60,000 nucleotides of DNA. Origin: Membranipora membranacea (lineage: Eukaryota; Bryozoa; Gymnolaemata; Cheilostomatida; Membraniporidae). The stretch covers positions 11,968,001 to 12,028,000 of the forward strand of contig OU612073.1 in NCBI GenBank assembly GCA_914767715.1. The letters run 5' to 3'. Positions within the stretch are counted from its first letter, which is position 1. Each line of letters starts with the position of its first letter. A program made the translations under genes and the position numbers. Below, piece after piece: positions 49,550-60,000 of this stretch. The notes under the pieces are model-generated. The model was not told where the DNA came from. It saw nothing but the letters and a program-made list of their open reading frames with translations, and made no database searches.

Positions 49550-52500
49550 ATGACTGACAGATTTAAGACGAGGCCTAAATCAGTGACCAGTGGATTACAG
49601 AGAGCTTCAGTCAACACTAATAACCTACACTTCTCAGTGGTCAAGTCCACCGACAGCCAGTGGAAGCCTAATAACGGCGGTATGTGGGTCGCTGATGCCA
49701 GCAATCTGCTTGGTGGTAAGTTAATATGTATAGCTCAACCAGGAGATCCTTTGTGCTCAACGGTTTTTGCTACATAATGCTGGTGTTTATATCGATGGAC
49801 TTTTTTCTGCTTGCGTCACCAGAGCTAGATAACAACCTCCAACTCTTCAAATTCCTTGTCCAAATCCCTGACAGCAGTGTCATAGACTGAAACCAGGGTG
49901 TTAAAGATTCCGGCTTCAATTCCATCACACTTGCCTCTTTGTGAGCTACGTAACTCCATTTTTGACCATTTGATTTGGCACAGAACATCCTAAGAGGGCT
50001 AAAACTGATATGGGGGCAACTAGCCGTAGTGCCACATCTACTAAGTGGGGCTGTGTCATCTAGTCTAAGACAAAACAGAATTGGTAAAGAGAGAAATTTG
50101 TAGTACAAAAGTACATATCGTGGGTGGCGGTTAGCCTCTTTTATGTTCTGAAGTCTGGTCAGGGACGTGTCAGTCTGCCTTACCGATGGTGTTCAGTTTA
50201 TTCAGCCTAATTTAACAATCAGAATCGGCAATTAGTCTTCTGACAGATTTGGTTGACTGGTTCAGGATCAATAAATTGTGTTTATTCACCAACTTACACA
50301 ATCAATGATCAAATAGTCTGATCAAACAAATGAGACTACAATAGGAATATTGACCCATCAAATCGCTGCCGTTAGTGGCATCAAGGGCTCCTCCTGACAG
50401 CAGTTTGTAGACACTGATCACACGTGATACTGTCTAATTGTCTGAAATGGAACTGTGTATATTTGTGCATCTTCCAGACTTCTATGATCCAATATTTCAC
50501 CGTCCTTCACAGTTTTTTTCGCAGAAGATAATACACCAAGGGTGCTTTGGGATGCTGGGACAATCAACCTTTAAAACTGCTCCAGTGAGACCCTTGACTT
50601 CTGCGGCACCGAATTTCTGGCAGCCATTACCAATTGGGCTCAATGGCTGCGCCATCTCACCAGTTCCCCCCCCCCCCCCGCCCGCAGTCTGATAGGTTAT
50701 TGTTTTGTATACTTTGACAGGAGGGGGCAACTTTATTTGAATAGAGTGGGGGACAGCTACTGTATTTATGAGGCAGATATATATTTTCATACTGGGTAAA
50801 AATGGGAAGGTTGTAACTTGAGATGTCTTCTTCACTTCAATACATGGGCGCCATATAGAAAAATGATGCTGGCAGGCTGAATGTGGCTTGCCATGGTAGA
50901 TAGAACGCTTAGTTTCTTAGGTGGTCAACCTAGATCCTGAGCAACGACCTCGATCAAGTCATGTGGCATGTGGGGTAGAAATAACATTAAGCAATTACAT
51001 GAGCAATCACAGCTGTAGCACAGTGCGGCTTACCCTTTGATAGGATCGCTACAGCCGAGAGGGGGATGTGACACAACTTTGTTTGTCTTTTGCAGTTAAC
51101 TGATACAGTGATTATGAAATTATTTGCCCAGATATATTATGTTGTAGACTATCTCAGGTTATCTCAGTAGGTGTCCAGTGATTCAACTATAATATTGTAT
51201 GATGTGTATGTTGTTACATAAATTAAGTAATTACATAAAGGTCTTGCACAATAAATGTGCCCTTCTGCTTGAGTCAAGTAACCACTACCTATCCTTGTCA
51301 GACAGCTACTTTTTTGTTTGTGGCAGCATAACAAGGCTTACCATTACCGTTTATAAAGTTACGCATGATTACTTAGATTTTGTTTTTATTTTTAGGCGGC
51401 ATCAAAGGTTCGAAATGTACAACGCACTCATGGCAGATGAACCTTGGGCCCCAAACTGGAGGCTTCCTCCCTATTCTCAAAGTAAAGTCCCGTATCCACT
51501 CATCAAGGCGGCAGAAGCGCAACAAGAGCGCAACAGCCAGAAGTCTAGATTCCATGACAAAGTCAGCAGGCAAAGTATCTGCCGTCACTAATACAGCTTC
51601 TTTTCTAGACATGACAACTCTGACAGCATCGCATTCCATGTCTGACACTAAACACAGGAGTAGCGCTGCCAAATTACAGCGACAGGCCAGCCTGCCATTA
51701 AGTCTCTCGCTGCAGGTTTCATCTACTTCCTCTTTCCAGATGCCCACTGCAGCTTCTTCTCCTGGAATACCACCAGTGCTGAAATACTCTCACGATAAAT
51801 GTGGTGCAGACAATGTTGGATCAAAACTTGACATATTAGATTCCCCTAGGAGCACTAAAGAGGAAAAAGGACAGTCAGCTTCTCTTGGTCTGAATACTGA
51901 GGCTAAGATTAAAAAGCCGAGTCCACCACCACCGAAACAGAATTCTGCGGAAAGTGCGCCGAACCAGGCAGTCAAAAACTCTGATTCTAAAGTCGCCCAA
52001 CATGAACTAGTAACTTACAAAAAACCACTTATAGCTTCTGAGCTGAATAATCATAAGTGGAAGCTGGATGTTAATTTGCCCGTCAGCCTATCGACAGCAG
52101 CTGAACCTTCAGATTCTCAAGGTGTAAAGGTCGCTGGCAGCATATCTGATCTCAATAACAATGCAACTGACGATATCATTGACTCAGTAAAAGAGCACAA
52201 TATCCCTAAATCTATCCTCAAACCGAAATCAGAAAGTGATACATCAACGTCGGACAAACAAAATAAGCAAAGTGTTGGAATGTCAACCTATGTCCTAACA
52301 CCCCCTGTGCCACCTATGGCCCGGCAACAATCTGCAAATAGTAGCGCCGCAAACAAAAAGAGGATATTACGCGCTCGCAGTGCTGTACAATATTCTCAGA
52401 CTAATCAGAATGATTCTAGTCTACCTAGTAGTCCGAATTCTACAGACAATGATAATGATGGTTCCTCGCCTGGGGACAGCGGAACAGCTGAGATGATAAA

Positions 52501-52627
52501 GTCAGTGCGGTTTGCTGCGCAACCAAATCATATAAAAGAGTATATGCCCTGGGAGGCCCCACAATATAGCTTTCTGAACCATACAAGACCTGCTGCATTG
52601 AGCAAAGCCCATACTTTCATTCTGTGA
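49550..52627 (+). CDS. Disordered protein with SILK and RVxF PP1-docking motifs (465 aa)
   Basis: An unrecognised, low-complexity, Ser/Lys/Pro-rich protein. Exons are 49,550-49,715 and 51,396-52,627, joined in phase 1. Residues 1-55 form a short ordered-looking segment with several Trp (KSTDSQWKPNNGG). The rest is mostly polar and probably disordered, with a poly-Pro patch (KKPSPPPPKQ). KSILK at 327-331 and KSVRF at 424-428 match the SILK and RVxF motifs of protein phosphatase 1 regulators, in the usual N-to-C order, ~92 residues apart. The last 40 residues (WEAPQYSF) contain aromatics and may be conserved. A PP1-regulatory or scaffold role is inference. The ATG lies ten bases after an acceptor-like ttgcag, so an upstream noncoding exon is likely. 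Confidence 0.8.
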
Positions 52628-53351
52628 TGTAATCATGCATTGATCTCAATAAGTAAACTTTACTTGTCATCAACTCTGAATATCTTGGTGCTTTTTTGAT
52701 TATGAATTTTCTACCAAATTAATTATCCATTCCTTTCATTTTCACACTGATATCTTTGCAGTCTGTCAGCAGCTATTATACATAGCCATCATTCATTCAA
52801 TTCTTGTGAGACCATTTTTCAGTCATGGGCGTAAAGAGCAAATTTGTTGAAATAATATTTAGTTGAAATGACGTCAAAACGACATGGGGCTCCATCGTAG
52901 AAATAAGAAACTATGCAAACACGCTTTTAATGCCATTTACATAACCTGTTGAACAAACTTTTTTGATTGACAGTTTGTCAATTGGAATTTTATTTTTGTA
53001 AAGCTTTTCATAGTGTGAGTACATTTTACGATAATACATCAGTCAAACTTTAACAAAGATTCTGGTCGCCTGGCAAGAATCCATTGATCAAGACAGAAGG
53101 AAAAAAGTTGTATTCTGCAGACACAATGTCCAGACCCTATCATTTCTAGGTCATGTTTAGCTTGTACCCCCAACCTTGTTATTGTATCCGCATTGATTTC
53201 TGCCCCCATTACAAATTGCAAGAAAACTTGTCATGATACAATTGGTTAGAGGACGTGCAGAGCGCATGCACATTAGCTTCCTACAATGACTGCATGTGAT
53301 AAGATGTTATCTTGCTCATATCAGAAGAGTGATTAACCTTTCCTGTTGGAG
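52628..53351. other. Gap between two convergent genes
   Basis: About 0.7 kb between the stop codons of the PP1-motif gene and the pseudokinase gene; it should be mainly 3' UTR. No canonical AATAAA was noted just after 52,627. No gene seen. Confidence 0.6.
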
Positions 53352-56300
53352 CTAGGGCTTTCTCTGGACAGATTTCCATTTAGCAACCAGTTCACTCATA
53401 TCCACTGACAAAGTCTGGTCGCTCTTAGTCTTTGATGCGTGTAATTGTTGTCTCCTCTCGTGCTGAATATACCTGAAACCCTTCAGCTCTGGAGCTACGA
53501 AAAAACAAGATATTTAATAAATTATTGTATGTAGTTCTTCGTAGTTCCCAGGAGAGGGGCTGGGAGCTAAATTGTTAGAAAGCTCCCAAATTTTAAGAGC
53601 CTGTTTCTGCGAATAATCATTTTTATAACCTCTGCAATGACTGTATTTTCTCAGTTTGATGAGCCTTTGTTTATTATGGTTGCCTGTAATTACAGTACAC
53701 CATCGACAGTCATCCCCTTTTACGATTCATAAAACCAATCAAACTTGGTCACTGTGGAAGGCATATGCTTCTACCAGGGAGTTTGTTCCCAAACTCCCTG
53801 CTCTTACAATATACAGCTAAGCACCTGATGCTGTCTCAGATATACAATGATACGTACCTGCTTTTGCAATGGGTTTGGAACATCTGATTTCGGGATGGTT
53901 TTGAATTGAAAGGGTAGGTGACTTTTTCTCTATCACATAAGCTTTCTTGCATGGTTCTAAAAAGTGCACCGATTTTACTTCAGATTTCTTCCTTGCTGTA
54001 AGATAAGAGATTAGCATGATTAGTTAATGAGGTTGATGATTAGGTTTGCCATGGTAGGTCAGGCATTGAATTCCAATAACTTGAATGGAAATATATAAAG
54101 AATAGCCAAACGAGATCATCTGGGATGTTAATCATCACGTTTTGACACCTTCCGTATCAATAATTGTGAAAAACTATAATAGATCAATCTCCAGTTTATT
54201 TGCCCGATTGAGAAGAATTAACACGACACAGCCAATGACCAGAGGCGGCAGCAGATAATCAACTGACAATTCCTGACAATTGTCAATCAATTAACGATTA
54301 ATAGGTGAACAGAAAGTTGCCTAATCTCCCCCTAATCTAAAGAGGTTTCACTGTATTAATATATGTATAATATGTGCCATGTATGTGGGGAAAAATTCCA
54401 TAATCTTCTTTACCCCTTCACAAACCAGAACTGATTTTGTTTCAAAATAGACTCACAACATATTTCCTCAGCCTCATCGCTGACCACCAGTAGATCTTTT
54501 TCTGCAGTTATCTTCTCTTCCAGTTCTAAAGAAATCTTTTGTTGCTTGCCATCAGCTTCCATAGATTGATCCTCAGCTTGATTAGCTTCACCCTGGAATA
54601 GGATTGGTTGATTCGATGGGTTTGGGGAAGACGACTCCTCTGCTGGACTATCTTGTTCTGTCATATTCATTATAAGAATACTTATCCTGCAAGGCAGCAT
54701 AAGACGGTACATTAAATGTGACACTGTTGGGTAACTATCCTGTTAGTTTAAGTGCTCGCACTGTGCCGGGATGGCAACTACCAGCTAACCCGCCACAGTT
54801 TGTAAACTATCCTGGCTGCTATGAGAGCCATTTAAACCAAATTTGGTATATCAGCATAATATTACATATTTAAAAAATTGATTTTCTGTACTTGGCACTG
54901 GCGTCAGTCTTGCATCAGGATAAAAGCTATACTATAAAATGGAGGATTTGCATTGTTTAACAGTGTTGCCTGAAAATGCTTTCCTAAGACAACTTTGATG
55001 ATTTGATCCAAATGCCTGCAAGCGCTGTTGTTTCCCCCCCCCCATCAGGACACTGCTCACCAATTAAATGGGAGCAACCTGGGGCGCACGAAAATAGGAT
55101 TCTTACATACCGCCTACTCCTGATATGAGCGCTGTTAGGAGGTGCTGCCAGGAAGGGTGGTGTTTTCAGTAGCCGTCCCATTTCCTGTTTCGCTTTATAG
55201 AATCTCAGTTTTTCCCTTCTTGTCATCTTCTCTACATTGACGCCATTTCTCTGCTGTCCTGTGGGGTTTTCTCTGCTAAGAGCTGCAGCTAGCACGCCTG
55301 TGCTGATACTGGCTTTTCTGTTCAAAAGAATAAATTAGACAACATAGTCAAAACAGGCAGTGACAGCCATAAGTTTTGCTGGCTGAAGGGTAGGTCGGGC
55401 AACCCATACGACATTATGAAAGAGCTTACACATATCTAACTACGTAACATTTAGGATCAATATATCATCTGAGAAGTGTGAAGGTGATAGGAGGTTTTTC
55501 AAGTAGCCTTTTCTAGCGTTATACTTATTTGCTCAACAATAAAGATCAACTTTTTTTAATTTGTCCGGCAGCAGGGCTGATAATCAATAGATATAGTTTG
55601 ATCCAGTGTGCTCGCACGTGTAGTTGCTCCCCCTTAAGCCAATGGTTTACCAGTAGAATGGACATGACTCAAATTGAGGCGAGTTGGATAAAATATGATC
55701 TTGATAATCTGTGGGTATATCATTGCCTGTTAAACATGGACACATACCTGTCACTGACCTCATTGCTTTCTGGGAAGCTTTTACTTCTCGCCTCGAGGTG
55801 AAGCGGACGATTCTGCTGTGTCAATAATTTTAGCATTCCTCTGAAAGTCATCCTATCAGGTTTCTGGTTGGTTTGTGCTTTTGAGCAGCCCACACCAATA
55901 GGGTTTAGCTTAGGGAGTCGGAATACTTTTTGAGCAAGCAATGCATCTTCTGCTACAACATCAGTACTCTTATTTTCATTGGATAAGAGTTCATCAATCC
56001 TTGCATTGTTAACCTCAAGCGAATCTGGAAGTGTGTTACCTGCTCTCCAACAGCGTAGGAGAAATGTGTACATGGCATAAGTTTTAGTCGGTTTTTGTGA
56101 GAGAATATCACTGAAGATTTGATCCTGTGATGTATCTGTCAATATACTCATATGTCGTACAACGGTGAAGTTTGGTAGTGTCTTCTTCTACAAAACAGGA
56201 TAAATAATGGCATTTAATGCCCATCCGGTTTATCAAAAACAACGCTGTGCCAATCAGCGTTGACAGCCAACAAATAAGATCTATTTCAGGTTCTTTAACT

Positions 56301-59300
56301 ACCTTTGATGGATTGTGGTCTGGGATCTTTACATTATGCAAACAGTTAGCTTCTCATTAATAATGAGGAAGCGACTACCAGGGCAGCCATGTAGAAGTAA
56401 CTACCCTCAATGACTTGATGATCTTGCAACTCTACCTCCCCTAAAAGACCACTGAGTCGAAGTAAATAGAAACCTTTTATTCTTTTGTGTGTTCACTTAC
56501 AAATTTCTCAAATTTCAAAGATTGGTTTGCCATATGCCCTACCCCTGGATAACATTCCTCCCACAAACTGCCCCATCTCAAGCGAGTCTTACCTGGTTAT
56601 TGTGACATTGTTGTATGTATCCCTCCAGAGAAATATTAACGCCTTTATTCAGCCAAGGATTGTGTATCAACTCAGGGAGACTTAACTCCATCCCTTTCTT
56701 AGCATTGAAGAATCTGTTCAGTAAGTTGGAGCAGTCTTTGTTCAAATCTAAAAAGGACAAACATCCGATTTTAACTCACAGAGTACCAAGATGTTGGGGC
56801 TGTCTTACCTTAGGTGTCTCTTTTGTCCAAGCTTTGGCAAGACCAATAGAAATCGCGAAATGAGAAACAGCCTCAATCTCAGAACCAAAACTGTACTTGA
56901 AATACAGAAGTATCATCATTGCCATAAATTAATCAAACAAACCAGTTGTCAGCAATTTATGTAGGCAGGACATAAAATCTGTCTCACCTTTCTCAAGAAC
57001 AGAGTCAAACACTGTGTTGATTTTTCTTTTTGCAGTATGTGCTGTAATGTGTTCTCCGGAGAGCAATGACAATAGAATATAGCCTCTGAAAAGAGTAGTA
57101 CAAATGTGAAACAAAGTGTATTAAGTTCTAGTGCATGAAGGGCAAGCTACAGGTTCCAATTAAAATGATTGTATGTTCTCTCATTACGGAATAGAGTGAA
57201 GAAATTATTCTCTACCACCAAAATGTCACAGGTAAAACACTCGGTATTTCTCATACTATATAGTATAATATGGTATATGTTAGAGAATTCAAATTTACTC
57301 ACCCTCTCTATATTGAATAGTTTTCCACCTCAATCAGTCTAAATGTAGCAATAGCAAACCACACCAAAACTAGCTAAACTGAACTCTAGCTAACATTGAG
57401 TGAAAAATGTTATGGTTATGAGTTTGACATGGTGATTTGTAAGGAAAGGGATGGGGCATTGGGCTAGCATGTTATGGAAAGTCAACTCACACTCCACTAA
57501 TATCTGTGGACTTATCTTTTTTGTGTCTACCCTCCGTGATATCTCGGCAATATTCCAAGCCTGAATAAATAGTTGGCAGAGCAACATTTTTTAAATTCTT
57601 AAAACATATCGCGGACCAGTCAGGAATGTGTAGCTGATTTTTACAATAACTGTGATTTTAATAAGTTGAAAACTCAGATCAAGATGTTTTGTTTCTGTTT
57701 TACTAACCTGAGACTGAGACCATCACCCTGTCTACCCTGTTACCTAGAATTTTTAGATTCTCCAAGTCAAGACGGCTACAAAATGTGAAAAAATGTGAGT
57801 AAAAGAGTTGAGTGCTTAGGAATATTTGGATAAGCCATTGCATTATTGTAACTAAGGCAAAACAAATAAAAGCGAATCAAAAAAAGGATTCATAATCTGG
57901 AGTCGTCCACTTTTTCGGCAGGAAAATACAACTCGGCTATCTATAAGTCACCACTATCTAATAAAGGCAGCATTACACTCTTCAGACTTCCTGGTAAAGT
58001 GGAGTTACCCCATGAAAAAGGTAACATTTTATATTTAGATTAGATTAGATAAACTCTAAAATCTCATTTCAATGCAGCATCAAACCAATGATCTTGTATA
58101 TCCGATCCCACCAATCACCTAAAACAACAAAACTCACCAATGGCTATAAGAGTTTCTATGCAGACACTCCACGGCTGATATGACTTGTCTAATAATCTCT
58201 TTAATATCCACCTGACAAAATCTGTAAAATAGAAGAGAGAAAGAATGCCCTTCATGCCAAAAATGAAGATGACTAATTCTCTTCGGTCACTTCCTGTATA
58301 TAAGACAGTAAATACCGTGCTAATCCTTTGCCTGCCTAAATCAAGGCTCTGCCTATGTCTATTCACTCATCCCATTCTGTAGAATGGGTGGCAAAAAATG
58401 GTGCTAGGCTGCAAAAGCAAACTGCACGCCTGGGTACCAAATGGTTGTCAGTATCCAAATAAGTCAGCTACTACTACTACGAAGTCACTGTCACCGAAAA
58501 GTCCCTCTTGTTCCAACCTCAGCTCATCTTCTCCTACAACCTACCTATATCCCAGTTGATAGAGATTGAGGAGTGATTTATGTTGTGTGTAGTCTGAAAC
58601 TAGCCATGGTCCTCCCTTCTCACACTGCAGTGTGTCATAGAACTTGTGCAGGTGCCTGTGGCTAAATCTACTGTAGTCGGCACAAAACTCTGCCGCTGTT
58701 TGTGTACTACTCTTAAAGTGCTGCAAAGTGACCTGAAATTCAAAGTTAATATTTTATGAGTATTATCCAACATGACTTATGTTAGGATATTGCAGCCAAT
58801 AAAAAGTATGCAAATAAATATTATTTTGATAACATGGATGTTTCCAATTATCAAATATTGGTTGGCTGTCTAAGCATGACAACCCTTGCTAGGCATCACC
58901 ATTACAAAGCGAAAAAAATTACAAGGTGTCTTCTTCCTTTATTGTAATACAAAGTGGATTACTTCCAAACGTGTGATGAGAGATACTATAATTTGAGTTC
59001 TCATTCTCTGACATTAGGGGCCTTGATAAGATATAAGTGCCCTATATACTCTCGTTATATAATTTTACTTTTCACACATTACAATTCCTATCTTACTTTC
59101 TCGCCAGATACACAGTGAATAGCGGGTAATAAAGAGCCATTGAGAGGATTCTTAAGAGCTTGTCGGCTGCTATCAATCACTACGTAGTCATGAATGAGCG
59201 CTGGAACTGTTTCTCTAGTCGATGAGGCGGCTTGACTGAAAAAGTGACAAACAAGTTTAATACAGTGCCATCAAGGAGTTTGCTTGGTAAAATCAAGGCG

Positions 59301-59746
59301 TTGGAATTGTGTTAAAAGCCTAGCCTTCATCTTGGCAAAACAGGCCATACTTAAATTTCCCTATTTGTAAATTTAACACCCTAGTCCAGCGGTTTCCACG
59401 AGGATTACACCTAACATCAGGAGAGAGTTGCGCAAGTCAAAAAGATATCACTCCTCCTGGTGAGATGAACAGGCTGAGGTACTCCACACAAAGACAAACT
59501 GGTTCAAAACAATCATTCAATTTTTTTTCAAACTCACTTGAGCTCCAGAGCAGCTGTTACCTCTGTATCTTTCTCATGTTGTTGTGTACAGGATTCTAGT
59601 TTGTGCGCAGGTTGTTGAGAATCGTTGCATAGCTTTAAAGTCATAAGAGACTGAGAGAACCCGGTGGGTCTGTGTTTGGTTACGCCCTGCTTCTCACCAA
59701 TCGCAGGAAAGAACAGAGTTTGAGTCACCAACTTAGTTGTACCCAT
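53352..59746 (-). CDS. MARK/CAMKL-like pseudokinase with UBA-like segment (13 exons, 722 aa)
   Basis: Exons in order: 59,746-59,538; 59,235-59,097; 58,732-58,545; 58,221-58,138; 57,775-57,708; 57,560-57,491; 57,085-56,988; 56,747-56,593; 56,187-55,748; 55,317-55,111; 54,686-54,457; 53,995-53,858; 53,494-53,352. All phases agree and an in-frame stop lies upstream of the ATG. The kinase fold spans ~85-330: KFYDTLQCEKGGPWLVSDY (hinge region), IIRQVISAVECLHRN (helix E), LEYCRDI, DISGVGYILLSLLSGE (helix F), DCSNLLNRFF and PELIHNPWLNKG as in MARK kinases. VAIK reads VTLQ (Q120), HRD reads HCR (206-208), DFG reads VSG (228-230), the Gly-rich loop is missing and the activation loop is short. A UBA-like segment (~345-380) follows, then a long tail with KSVHF (637-641). 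It probably acts as a non-catalytic scaffold; that is inference. Confidence 0.87.
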
Positions 59747-60000
59747 AATCCATACAGCCTATTAAAAAAGTGTATCTAAAAACATACTAGCAATTTGTTG
59801 ACAGCGAATCAGGCAATATCATCAAAATCTCAGACCAAATCCGTCAGGAACGAAATGGTGTTTGATCAAAAGCTATTGTTTCACTTACCAGATTCACATG
59901 GTAGTATTCATCAGTCTATTTCTAGCTTCAAACATATTGGATGAATATCAACTTAAATCTTTGAATGGGCAGATTGCGATTCTTCAGCAATGGCTAGCAT
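59747..60000. other. Upstream flank of the pseudokinase gene
   Basis: The 254 bases to the window edge should hold 5' UTR or promoter on the minus strand. An in-frame stop precedes the ATG within ~15 bases. No TATA box is obvious. Confidence 0.5.

Noticed and set aside
50665-50690. C-rich run
   Set aside because: A simple homopolymer-type tract in the intron of the PP1-motif gene; similar runs occur near 24,590 and 55,035. No feature beyond low complexity.
54410-54456. Extra SILK motif when the pseudokinase frame is read past 54,457
   Set aside because: It lies beyond a good GTGAGT donor whose phase matches the next exon, so it is intronic.
58115-58366. 83-codon frame spanning pseudokinase exon 4 in another phase
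   Set aside because: The frame starting at the acceptor at 58,222 fits the neighbouring phases and gives kinase-like residues; the other frame is a shadow.

Overview
The window is nuclear DNA of an animal, most likely an invertebrate. It is AT-rich, genes are split by GT-AG introns with exact phase agreement, and the products are metazoan types: a homeodomain pair, a WSC-domain receptor with a tyrosine-rich tail, a RhoGAP, PEMT and a MARK-type kinase fold. Non-LTR, hAT-like and piggyBac-like repeats are scattered throughout. I cannot name the phylum. No bacterial operon, CRISPR array, rRNA or canonical tRNA was seen.

Region 1 (1-23,757) is a large interrupted palindrome. The left arm (1 to ~12,497) and right arm (~15,475 to ~23,757) are diverged reverse complements around a ~3 kb spacer. 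Each arm carries one intact three-exon homeobox gene (plus strand 3,690-5,237; minus strand 19,617-21,189), so the two genes converge. Much of the length difference between the arms comes from insertions present in one arm only: an 887-bp hAT-like element, a 2.4-kb LTR-like insertion with tandem repeats, a ~1.1-kb block and a truncated non-LTR element on the left; a 445-bp hAT-like element and a tandem duplication on the right. The empty sites in the opposite arm date these insertions after the duplication.

Region 2 (23.8-30.4 kb) is gene-poor: a dead non-LTR fragment, a foldback element, a TTAA-flanked element, a possible tRNA-derived SINE and one uncertain exon.

Region 3 (30.4-60 kb) is gene-rich. 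In order: a six-exon type I membrane protein with an extracellular WSC domain and a tail with four YxxL motifs, one YxxM and several YxN (plus, 30,393-33,352); an eight-exon RhoGAP (minus, 34,364-42,275); a six-exon PEMT (plus, 44,052-47,275); a two-exon disordered protein with SILK and RVxF PP1-docking motifs (plus, 49,550-52,627); and a 13-exon MARK-like pseudokinase lacking the VAIK Lys, HRD Asp and DFG Asp (minus, 53,352-59,746). The WSC/RhoGAP and PP1-motif/pseudokinase pairs are tail-to-tail. No pathway links all of these genes. The most noteworthy items are the WSC receptor with a signalling tail, the pseudokinase, and the homeobox palindrome.
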